Part shown: piece after piece, positions 35,981-43,408 of the stretch
Position numbering within the stretch: the stretch's first letter is position 1
Layout: each line of letters begins with the position of its first letter
NCBI RefSeq assembly: GCF_012272695.1
Contig: NZ_CP050902.1
Span: forward strand, 620,001 to 684,000
Source: Nocardioides sp. JQ2195
GTDB lineage: Bacteria > Actinomycetota > Actinomycetes > Propionibacteriales > Nocardioidaceae
Direction: 5' to 3'
Length of the DNA stretch: 64,000 nt
Translations under genes and position numbers: made by a program
The notes under the pieces: model-generated
Told to the model about the DNA's origin: nothing
Seen by the model: the letters and a program-made list of their open reading frames with translations, nothing else
The model's database searches: none

Positions 35981-37168
35981 TCAGTCTGCCTCGGGCGGGG
36001 CGACCTGGTCGGCGGGGAGCACCTTGACCAGCTCGGGCACGTAGGAGCTGCCCTGCTTGGCCAGCTTGGCCTGGAACATGTCCTGGATCAGGGCGTGGTC
36101 GCCCGCGCGAACGGTCGTCGTGCCCTTGGGACCCTCGAAGCTCCAACCCTCGAGCGCATCGATCATCGCGTCGACGTCACCGTCGCCCTCCTCGATCGCG
36201 CGGACGACCATCTGTGCGGCGACGAAGCCGTCGGGGGTGAACAGGTCGGCCTGCTCCCCGGCGTCCTCCACCGCCTTGACCATGGCGTCGTTGACCTCGT
36301 TGTCGGGCGCCGTGGCGAAGTAGTGGGCGAGGAACTGGATGTCCTTGGCGACGGGGCCGTAGGCGCCGAAGGATGCGATGTCGCCGAGGCCGGTGACGAC
36401 GGGAGCCTTGTCGAAGACGCCTTGCTGCTGCAGGGACTGCCACATGCTGCCGGTCGTCTCGCCGGCCCAGGCCACGAAGACCAGGTCCGGCCGGTGCTCG
36501 TTGACCTGCTGGGCGAAGGAGGTGAACTCCTTGACGTCCTCACCGACCATCACCGAGGCCACGTCGGCGCCCTGCCCGCCGAGGATGCCCTTGACCGCGG
36601 CCTCGTTGCCCTGGCCGAACGCGTTGTCCTGGGCGAAGATGACGACCTTCTTGCCCTTGACGTCGCCCAGGAGGTCACCGGCGGTGGCAACGTCCTGGTA
36701 GGTCTCGCGACCGGAGCGGAAGGTGTAGTCGTTGATGCCGGTGAGGGCGTCGGTCGCGGCGGGACCGGAGATGTAGAGGACCTTGTTCAGCTCGGCCTGC
36801 TCGGCCATCGACAGGGCCACGGCGGAGGAGGTGGTGCCGGCGAGGATGTTCACCCCGTCGCCGATGTACTCCTTGGCGAGCTGCACGGCCTTGTCGGCGT
36901 CGGCGGCGTCGTCACCGACGCGGAGCTCGATCTTGGTCCCGTCGACCTCGTTGGTGCCGTCCGTCGCGTAGTCGAGACCTGCCTCGAACCCGGCGAGGTA
37001 GGCCTTTCCGTAGGAGGCGAGCGGGCCGCTCTCCGAGGTGATGATGCCGACCTCGATGGTGCCGTCGTCGTCGCCGCCGGCGCCGTCAGCGGCCGGGGCA
37101 CAGGAGCTGAGCCCCAGCGCCGCGGCGACCACAGCCGAGACCAGTGTGTGCTTGATGTTGATCCGCAT
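35981..37168 (-). CDS. livK: ABC transporter substrate-binding lipoprotein LivK type
   Basis: 395 residues. Signal peptide with lipobox LGLSSC (Cys near 21), then a type I periplasmic-binding fold (VGIITSESGPLASYGKAYLA). First gene of the operon, it determines substrate range. The operon's acyl-CoA ligase suggests an organic acid rather than an amino acid. I chose ATG 37168 (GAAGGG 7-8 bases upstream) over ATG 37183. Confidence 0.92.
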   Translation of the reverse strand: MRINIKHTLVSAVVAAALGLSSCAPAADGAGGDDDGTIEVGIITSESGPLASYGKAYLAGFEAGLDYATDGTNEVDGTKIELRVGDDAADADKAVQLAKEYIGDGVNILAGTTSSAVALSMAEQAELNKVLYISGPAATDALTGINDYTFRSGRETYQDVATAGDLLGDVKGKKVVIFAQDNAFGQGNEAAVKGILGGQGADVASVMVGEDVKEFTSFAQQVNEHRPDLVFVAWAGETTGSMWQSLQQQGVFDKAPVVTGLGDIASFGAYGPVAKDIQFLAHYFATAPDNEVNDAMVKAVEDAGEQADLFTPDGFVAAQMVVRAIEEGDGDVDAMIDALEGWSFEGPKGTTTVRAGDHALIQDMFQAKLAKQGSSYVPELVKVLPADQVAPPEAD

Positions 37169-37192
37169 CCCAGTGCCCTTCATTTCCAGGAA

Positions 37193-37210
37193 CCTGAAAG
37201 GTGATTCAGG
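37193..37210. promoter_or_regulatory. Palindromic operator in the liv operon leader
   Basis: CCTGAAAGGTGATTCAGG: perfect 6-bp arms around a 6-bp centre, between the -10 box and the livK start. It is a likely binding site for the operon's TetR-family regulator. Confidence 0.55.
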
Positions 37211-37218
37211 GTGCAGGA

Positions 37219-37248
37219 AACGTATGTCGCCCCTGTCGTTCCTGTCAA
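37219..37248 (-). promoter_or_regulatory. liv operon promoter
   Basis: On the minus strand, TTGACA (37248-37243) and TACGTT (37224-37219) are separated by 18 bp. The -35 is a full consensus match, rare in this window. It should drive livK through the hydrolase gene. Confidence 0.75.
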
Positions 37249-37256
37249 GGCTCATG

Positions 37257-37344
37257 CGCGAACGGGCAGTTGTTGCTGCGCGAACGGTCTGTTGTTGCTG
37301 CGCGAACGGGCAGTTGTTGTCGCTCGAACTGTGGGTTGTTGATG
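37257..37344 (+). repeat. 22-bp tandem repeat array B1 (4 units)
   Basis: Four exact-period units: 37257, 37279, 37301, 37323. The first is canonical (CGCGAACGGGCA, core GTTG, TTGCTG). The second has GGTCT for GGGCA. The fourth is decayed (CTCGAACTGTGGGTTGTTG). It starts 9 bp upstream of the liv -35 box. Array B2 lies 112 bp right in inverted orientation. The 112 bp between them hold no gene I can recognise. Confidence 0.88.
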
Positions 37345-37456
37345 GGGCAGTCACGGTCCAGGGCGGGCACCTGTACGTCGCCCGGACCCGCCGTGTCAGA
37401 TGAGCGAGGGGCTCGGTGCTGGTGTTCGGGATCCGGGCCGGGACGTGCCGCTCGTG

Positions 37457-37544
37457 CATCAAGAATGCAGGGTTCGGACCGCAAGGATTGCCCGTTGGGA
37501 CCGCAAGGATTGCCCGTTCGCGCAGCAAGAACTGCCCGTTCGCG
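37457..37544 (-). repeat. 22-bp tandem repeat array B2 (4 units, inverted relative to B1)
   Basis: Units begin at 37457, 37479, 37501 and 37523 in plus-strand order. Read on the minus strand, the unit nearest the PLP decarboxylase stop is canonical (core GTTC), the next two have core ATCC, and the farthest is decayed. Eleven bases separate the array from the decarboxylase stop codon. Confidence 0.88.
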
Positions 37545-37555
37545 CGCGTCAGGGA

Positions 37556-39058
37556 TTACGTGGTGCGCGTCGGGCGGGAGAGGCGGTCGAGGAAGGCGAC
37601 GAGCAACGCCTCGCGCATCTCGGGAGCCGCGACGTCGAGCATCGCGTTGACCTCGGCCATCCGCTCCGGGAGGACCAGGCCGCCCGCGCCGGAGCCGCGC
37701 GCGCCGGGGCCGCCCGCGCCGGAGCCGCCCGTGCCCGAGCCGCCCGCGCCGGGGCCGCCCGCGCCGGAGCTGACCAGGCCCGAGGCGGCGAGGAGGCCGT
37801 CGAAGTCCTCGTCGCTCAGCGTCGCCGGGTCAAGAGCGGAGATGAAGGCGACCACCTCCTCGTCGACCAGGACGGGACCGGCGTCGAGTGCGGCCGAGAC
37901 CGCTGCGGACAGGGCCACCAGGAAGTCGTCGACGTGGGCCAGGGTCGCGGCGGACACCGAGAGGTGGATCGTTGCCGGCGAGTCGGCGTACGCCATCTGG
38001 GGTTGGACGTACCAGCCCGCGGCCGCCATCTCGTCACAGATCGTGAACGGGTCGCAGGCGCTCGAGGTCGCCAGCGCGATCAGTGTCGAGTCGGGGGGTA
38101 CGACGACGCGCAGCCCGGGGATCGCCTCGATGCCGACCACGAGCCGGTCCACCGCATCGAAGACGTCACGCGCCAAGGACAGGTAGCCGTCGTCGCCGAT
38201 GGTCTGCACGACGGCCCACGCGGCGGCCAGCGGCCCGCCGGACTTCGTCGACTGCATCGTCGCGTTGAGCATCGTGTAGCCGGGCCACGCGGCCGAGGCG
38301 AAGAACTGCGGCTTCCGCAGCGCCGGGGTGCGGTGCACCAGGATCGAGGTGCCCTTGGGGGCGTACGCGTACTTGTGCAGGTCGACCGAGATGCTGGTGA
38401 CACCCTCGACAGCGAACGTCCACGGGGTGATCGGACGACCGAGCCGGGAGGCGTAGGGCAGCACCCAGCCGCCGATGCAGGCGTCGACGTGGCACCGCAC
38501 GCCGTGCGCCGAGGCAAGCCCCGCGAGCTCCGTGACGGGGTCCACGACCCCGTGCGCGTACGACGGTGCGCTGGCCACGACGAGCACCGTGCGGTCGTCG
38601 ATCGCAGCGGCCGTCGCGGCCACGTCTGCGCGGAAGTCGGACGTCACAGGAACGACCACGGCCTCGACACCGAAGTAGTGAGATGCCTTGTGGAATGCGG
38701 CATGTGCGGTCGACGGCAACACCATCGTCGGATGCGCGATCGACGGATTCGCGTCGCGCGCGGCCTGCACCGCGAGCAGCACCGACTCGGTGCCGCCGGA
38801 GGTCACCGTCCCGACGGCGGTCCCGGGGGCGTCCAACAGGTCGCAGGCGAAGCCGACGAGCTCGTTCTCCATCGTGAGCAGCGAGGGGAAGGCCGTCGGG
38901 TCGAGTCCGTTGGAGCCGGCGTACGTGGCGACTGCGGCACGACCGACCTCGTCGACGTCGGGCAGTCCGGAGTCGTAGACGTAGGCGAGCGTGCGGCCGC
39001 CGTGGACCGGGAGGTCGCTCGCCTGCATGGCCCGCAGCCGGGCGAGTACGTCGGTCAC
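37556..39058 (-). CDS. PLP-dependent group II decarboxylase / sphingosine-phosphate-lyase-like protein
   Basis: 500 residues. PLP-enzyme fold: TSGGTESVLLAVQAARD (phosphate loop), HVDACIGGWVLPY (PLP-ring Asp) and the Schiff-base Lys in SVDLHKYAYAPKG. The last motif is typical of sphinganine-1-phosphate aldolases and related actinobacterial decarboxylases. Near residues 450-480 lies a Gly/Ala/Ser linker made of (S/P)GAGG-type 5-residue repeats before a conserved-looking C-terminal helix. GTG start with AGGAG upstream, overlapping the transporter stop (GTGA). Confidence 0.82.
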   Translation of the reverse strand: MTDVLARLRAMQASDLPVHGGRTLAYVYDSGLPDVDEVGRAAVATYAGSNGLDPTAFPSLLTMENELVGFACDLLDAPGTAVGTVTSGGTESVLLAVQAARDANPSIAHPTMVLPSTAHAAFHKASHYFGVEAVVVPVTSDFRADVAATAAAIDDRTVLVVASAPSYAHGVVDPVTELAGLASAHGVRCHVDACIGGWVLPYASRLGRPITPWTFAVEGVTSISVDLHKYAYAPKGTSILVHRTPALRKPQFFASAAWPGYTMLNATMQSTKSGGPLAAAWAVVQTIGDDGYLSLARDVFDAVDRLVVGIEAIPGLRVVVPPDSTLIALATSSACDPFTICDEMAAAGWYVQPQMAYADSPATIHLSVSAATLAHVDDFLVALSAAVSAALDAGPVLVDEEVVAFISALDPATLSDEDFDGLLAASGLVSSGAGGPGAGGSGTGGSGAGGPGARGSGAGGLVLPERMAEVNAMLDVAAPEMREALLVAFLDRLSRPTRTT

Positions 39059-40395
39059 GGGAGCTCCTGGGAGTTGGCGGCAACGGTCCGGGTGGGGTCG
39101 CCCAACGAGTAGCGCGAGAGCCACCAGAGCGATGCCAGGGTCAGGGCGGCGGGCACGAGCGAGAAGCCGAGCACGATCGCGGTGACGGCGGAGTCGGGTT
39201 GGACCGCGTCCCCGTCGGTCGACGACCGGTAGTCACCGAGGGCCAGCATCAGCGCGAACAACCCGGGGCCGAGCGCCAGGCCCAGGGTCTCTCCCGCGGT
39301 CCACACGCCGGTGAAGACGCCGGCTCGGTTGGATCCCGTGCGCATCGCGTCGGCCGCGGCAGCGTCGGGCAGCATCGCCAGCGGGAACACCTGCGCACCG
39401 GCGTAGCCGACGCCGATCAGCCCCACGGCGGCGAAGACGACAACGGCGGGAGCCTCCCGCGAGACGACCGACAGGGCAGCCCCGGCGGCCAGGACCGACG
39501 AAGCGGCCACATAACCGCGCTTCTTGCCGACCCGGGTGCCGAAGCGGGCCCACAGGGGCGTCAGCACCAGGGCGGGCCCGACGAAGCAGATGAACAGGAT
39601 CGTCGACGCCCCCTGCTTGCCGAGCACGTCACCGGCGAGGTAGTCGACGCCCGCGAGCATGCACCCCGTGGCCAAGGCCTGCAGCACGAAAGTGATCAGC
39701 AGGAGTCGGAAGTCCCTTGCCTGACTGACGATCCTCAGCTGGTCGCGCAGTGAGCCGGAGCCTGCACCGAGCGCGACGCGGGGTGCACGGGAGGTCCCGG
39801 CGTACGTCGCCACGACCCCGAACGCGATCAGCAGCGCCATCGCCACCCCCATCACGCGGTAGCCGTCGCGGCCACCGACGGCGTCACGGATCAACGGCGC
39901 GGTGGCGCCGGCCAGCATGATCGTGAAGGCCAGGATGGCGACGCGCCAGGACATCAGGCGGGTGCGCTCGTCGTAGGAGTCGGTGATCTCGGCCGGCATC
40001 GCGACGTACGGCACCTGGAAGAACGCGTACGCCGTCGCGCAGCCGAGGAAGCAGACCAACACCCACAGCGCATCGAGCCGCTGGGAGCCGAGTGTCGGCC
40101 CGGCGAAGAGGAGCGCGAACGCCACCGACAACGAGATTCCGCCGCGCAGCAGCCAGGGACGACGGGGGCCACGCGGATCGTCGGTGCGATCACTGATGCG
40201 TCCCGCGATCGGGTTGAGCACCACGTCCCACGCCTTCGGAAGGAAGACGATCATCCCGGCGTAGAGGGCGCCGATCCCGAGGCTGTCGGTGAGGAACGGC
40301 AGCAGCATCAGTCCCGGCACGGTGCCGAACGCGCCCGTCGCGACGGAGCCGGTCGCATAGCCGACGCGTACGCCGCGGGTCAGGGGCTCGGACAT
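39055..40395 (-). CDS. GPH-family (MelB-type) cation symporter, MFS
   Basis: 446 residues, about 12 membrane segments. LPKAWDVVLNPIAGRISDRT and GPRRPWLLRGG near residues 55-85 are diagnostic of glycoside-pentoside-hexuronide:cation symporters; YVAMPAEITDSYDERT follows. Substrate could be a sugar or another organic solute. The downstream decarboxylase overlaps by four bases, so the pair may import and process one compound. Confidence 0.88.
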   Translation of the reverse strand: MSEPLTRGVRVGYATGSVATGAFGTVPGLMLLPFLTDSLGIGALYAGMIVFLPKAWDVVLNPIAGRISDRTDDPRGPRRPWLLRGGISLSVAFALLFAGPTLGSQRLDALWVLVCFLGCATAYAFFQVPYVAMPAEITDSYDERTRLMSWRVAILAFTIMLAGATAPLIRDAVGGRDGYRVMGVAMALLIAFGVVATYAGTSRAPRVALGAGSGSLRDQLRIVSQARDFRLLLITFVLQALATGCMLAGVDYLAGDVLGKQGASTILFICFVGPALVLTPLWARFGTRVGKKRGYVAASSVLAAGAALSVVSREAPAVVVFAAVGLIGVGYAGAQVFPLAMLPDAAAADAMRTGSNRAGVFTGVWTAGETLGLALGPGLFALMLALGDYRSSTDGDAVQPDSAVTAIVLGFSLVPAALTLASLWWLSRYSLGDPTRTVAANSQELP

Positions 40396-40427
40396 GCCAG
40401 CACACTAGCCACGGCGGATGCCGGGCA

Positions 40428-40559
40428 TGGCGCTTTGCCGAGGCTCACGCAGCAAGAACTCGAGGCTCTCGCAGCAATGGTTGCCCGCTCGCGCAGCAAT
40501 GGTTACCCGCTCGCGCAGCAAGAGTTGCCCGCTCGCGCAGCAAGAGTTGCCCGTTCGGG
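40428..40559 (-). repeat. 22-bp tandem repeat array C (5 clear units plus one decayed)
   Basis: Clear units start at 40450, 40472, 40494, 40516 and 40538; a sixth decayed unit lies at 40428. Read on the minus strand from the ParA-like stop, cores are ACTC, ACTC, ACCA, ACCA, then a decayed unit. Six bases separate the array from the stop codon at 40566-40568. Confidence 0.9.
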
Positions 40560-40565
40560 CAGGGG

Positions 40566-41888
40566 TCAGAGGGCCTCGGCCATCGCCGCGCAGGCCTTCA
40601 GCCACGCGTCGCGGGTGTCCTGGGAGAGCTGGCCGTACTGGACGACGGATCCGGCCACCAGGGCCGGGTCGTAGGGGATCCGGAAGACGGCCCGGGTGCG
40701 CTGGGCGTAGACGTCGGTGAGGTCCTTGGCCAGCTGTGCGTCGACACTGGGCGACGGGTCGGCCAGCACCGTGATCGTCTTCTCCTTGATCTGCGTGTGC
40801 CCCGCGTCGGCGAGGGCGTCGAGCATCCACAGGCCGGAGTAGCCGGTGTCCTCGCGGACCGTGCAGGTGACCACGATCAGGTCGGCGGTCTGGGCGGCAG
40901 CGAGCCAGTTCTCGGCGCGCAGGTTGTTGCCGGTGTCGATCAGGATCAGGTGGTAGAAGCGCTCGAGCAGCCGGTGGACCGCACCGAAGTCGCTGGCCTT
41001 GATCGTGCCCGTGACATCGGCTCGTTCGTCGGAGGCGAGCACGTCGAAGTGGGCGTCACCCTGGCTGCGCACGAACGCGCCGAGGTCGCCGATGCGCGAC
41101 TCGTAGACGTCCTGGAACCGCTCGAGGTCGTCGAGGAGCTCGCGCGTGGTGTTCTGGTGGTTGGCGGGTTCGCCGCGGATGCCGAGCGTGCCGCGGGTCT
41201 CGTTGTTGTCCCACGCCACCACGCCGCCGCCGCGCACCGTCCCGAAGATGTAGCCGGCGGCGAGGACGGACGTGGTCTTGGCGGCGCCACCCTTCGGGTT
41301 GGCGAACACGATCGTGCGCGGACCGGAGAAGGAGCGCTGGACGGTGGCGCGGGCCTCACGGAACGCGCGCTCGGCCTTGCCCATCTTGGGCTTGACCAAC
41401 CCGAAGGTCATCCTGCGGATGACGCCACGCCACCCCCACGTGGCCGGGCCGATGTCGAGCGTCTGGTGCCGGTTGCGCAGGAAGTCCTGGGCCGTCGGGA
41501 CCGGCTCGGGCTGGCCCATCTGCTGGCCCATCTGCTGGCCCACCTGCTGCGGTGGGACAGGAGCGGGGTGGCTGGTCTGCGGGGCAGCATGGTGCCCGGG
41601 CCGCTGGGGCGGGCCAGCATGCTGCCGGGGCTGCGCCTCGTGTCCGGGTGGGGGGCCCTGCTGCGCCCGGCGGCCGGAGTGCGACGTCGGCCCACCGTCG
41701 TACGGCGACTGCGGGGCGCCCGGCGGGGGCGCGACGGGCTGGTGGTTCGGGTTGGTCGACGGGCCTCGGGGGCCGTTCGTGCCCGGGGCGGTGAACTGTG
41801 CCTCTGGACCGCCGATCGGGCCGGGCTGGACCTGCCAGCGTGGGCGCTGGTCCTGGCCGTTGCCACTGACCGGTGCGTCGTCAGACAT
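40566..41888 (-). CDS. ParA/MinD-like ATPase with proline/glutamine-rich N-terminus
   Basis: 440 residues. The first 160 or so are Pro/Gln/Gly-rich and disordered (contains QQVGQQMGQQMGQPE). The SIMIBI ATPase domain begins near 190 with deviant Walker A NPKGGAAKTT, and switch I Asp in VVAWDNNETRG. Such proteins occur with type VII secretion (EspI-like) or partitioning functions; no ESX gene is visible here, so the role is open. GGAGG lies seven bases before the ATG. Confidence 0.85.
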   Translation of the reverse strand: MSDDAPVSGNGQDQRPRWQVQPGPIGGPEAQFTAPGTNGPRGPSTNPNHQPVAPPPGAPQSPYDGGPTSHSGRRAQQGPPPGHEAQPRQHAGPPQRPGHHAAPQTSHPAPVPPQQVGQQMGQQMGQPEPVPTAQDFLRNRHQTLDIGPATWGWRGVIRRMTFGLVKPKMGKAERAFREARATVQRSFSGPRTIVFANPKGGAAKTTSVLAAGYIFGTVRGGGVVAWDNNETRGTLGIRGEPANHQNTTRELLDDLERFQDVYESRIGDLGAFVRSQGDAHFDVLASDERADVTGTIKASDFGAVHRLLERFYHLILIDTGNNLRAENWLAAAQTADLIVVTCTVREDTGYSGLWMLDALADAGHTQIKEKTITVLADPSPSVDAQLAKDLTDVYAQRTRAVFRIPYDPALVAGSVVQYGQLSQDTRDAWLKACAAMAEAL

Positions 41889-41991
41889 CGTAACCTCCGA
41901 GTTTGGTGTCGATCATCTGCTGCATTGTTGCACCGGCGGCGCGGTTCCAAACGTGTCATCCCCAAGGGCGTGGCCCGTGCGGGACGGGGTG

Positions 41992-43380
41992 TCAGCGGGC
42001 CAAGGAGCGCGACCCACCCGAGCCGTAGCGTCGGTGGCGGTTGGCGCCGATCCCCGACGCGTCGGTCGCACCGGGCTTGGTGCTCGCACCGGGCGTCCTC
42101 GCGCTGGACTTCCCCGCGCCGGCCTTCCCCGCGCCGGCCTTCCTCGCGCCGGGCTGCTTCGCAGTGGCCTTCTTCGCGACCGGCTTCCTGGTCGCCTTCT
42201 TCCCGGCCGGCCGGCCGGCTGACACCTCCTTCGCGTCGGTGGAGGGCGCGTCCTGGTCGCTGGACCACTCGTCGACCCACGCGTCGATGAACTTCCACGT
42301 CGTGCCGCGTGCCGCGCGACCGGTGAGCATGCCGAGGTGGCCGCCCGGAACGATCTCGAAGCGCACGTCGGGCGACCCGCTGAACAGGGCAACCCCGGCC
42401 CTCACGCTGGCGGCGGGCGCGATGCCGTCCGTTGCCCCACCGAAGATGAGGACCGGCACCTTGACGTCCTTGATCTCGATCCGGCGGTCACCGAACTCGA
42501 AGTGGCCGTACTTGAGGTCGTTGGTCTTGATCAGGCGGTGGTACATCTGCCCGAACGTGCGCCCCGGGTAGGCCATCATGTGCGCGGTGAAGTCGTCGAC
42601 CGCCTCGATCTGGGCGAGGTAGTCGGCATCGTCGAGGTTCTGCAGCTTCACCAGCGGCTTGGAGACCAGCTTCTGGGCGGCGGAGAGCTGGAAGGCCCAA
42701 CGCACGATGGGCTTCGGTGCGCCGCCCAACGCCTGGTAGATGCGCTGCACCGGGCCACGACCGCTGCGGGTGAGGCCACCCATGGCCGGACCGTCGGCAA
42801 ACTTGAGGAGCGGGCGCAACGGAGCGACCAACGGCACCTTCGTCACGTCGAACGGCGAGCCGACGATGGTCATGGAGGCGATCGGCAGGTCGGGGTTGTC
42901 GGCGGCAGCCAGCGTCAGGAAGATGCCGCCCAGGCTCCAGCCGATCACGTGCACGGGGCGTCCGCCGGCGTGCTCGGAGACCTGCCGGATCGCTTGGGGC
43001 ACGACTTCGTCGATCCAGTGCTCCATGCCGAGGTTGCGGTCGCGGAAGGAGACCTCGCCGTACTCGACCAGGTAGGTGGGCCTGCCGCCCGAGACCAGGT
43101 GCTCGACGAGCGAGCACCCACGGCGCAGGTCGAAGCAGCTCGACGGTGCGGCGAGGGGAGTGACGAGGAGGATCGGGTCGCCCTCGTCCTTCACCTTGCC
43201 GGCCGGCCGGTAGTGGTAGACCTGTCGCAGCAGTCCCTCGTCGATCAGCGTGCGAGGCATCTTGCGGAGGTCCGCCACGCCGCCGTACAACATTGCGTGA
43301 GCGACGTTGCTGGCGGCTGCGACGACCTGATCGGGTTTCGGGATCAGATCCATGCTCGCAAAGTACCCGAACCTCGACAT
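41992..43380 (-). CDS. PhaC-like alpha/beta hydrolase with basic Lys/Ala-rich tail
   Basis: 462 residues. Residues 1-370 resemble class III PHA synthase/alpha-beta hydrolases: SVDLRRGCS-like region (here CFDLRRGCSLVEHL), nucleophile GWSLGG near 148 and ATDGIAP plus GGHLGM for Asp/His. PHA synthases use Cys at the nucleophile position; here it is Ser, so esterase or depolymerase activity fits better. Residues 375-462 are a Lys/Ala/Pro/Gly-rich tail (KKATRKPVAKKATAKQ and AGKAGAGK), like PhaF or histone-H1 tails, suggesting DNA or granule binding. ATG 43380 is used; ATG 43353 is possible. Confidence 0.82.
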   Translation of the reverse strand: MSRFGYFASMDLIPKPDQVVAAASNVAHAMLYGGVADLRKMPRTLIDEGLLRQVYHYRPAGKVKDEGDPILLVTPLAAPSSCFDLRRGCSLVEHLVSGGRPTYLVEYGEVSFRDRNLGMEHWIDEVVPQAIRQVSEHAGGRPVHVIGWSLGGIFLTLAAADNPDLPIASMTIVGSPFDVTKVPLVAPLRPLLKFADGPAMGGLTRSGRGPVQRIYQALGGAPKPIVRWAFQLSAAQKLVSKPLVKLQNLDDADYLAQIEAVDDFTAHMMAYPGRTFGQMYHRLIKTNDLKYGHFEFGDRRIEIKDVKVPVLIFGGATDGIAPAASVRAGVALFSGSPDVRFEIVPGGHLGMLTGRAARGTTWKFIDAWVDEWSSDQDAPSTDAKEVSAGRPAGKKATRKPVAKKATAKQPGARKAGAGKAGAGKSSARTPGASTKPGATDASGIGANRHRRYGSGGSRSLAR

Positions 43381-43408
43381 TCGTGGGCCGGGCGACTAGA
43401 CACTGACC

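Noticed and set aside
40428..40559. Array C as a CRISPR locus
   Set aside because: Units are directly abutted with no spacers and only four variable bases; no cas genes nearby.
41881..41935. 14-codon leader ORF overlapping the ParA-like start
   Set aside because: A 14-codon frame is expected by chance, the overlap is eight bases rather than ATGA, and ParA has its own GGAGG site.
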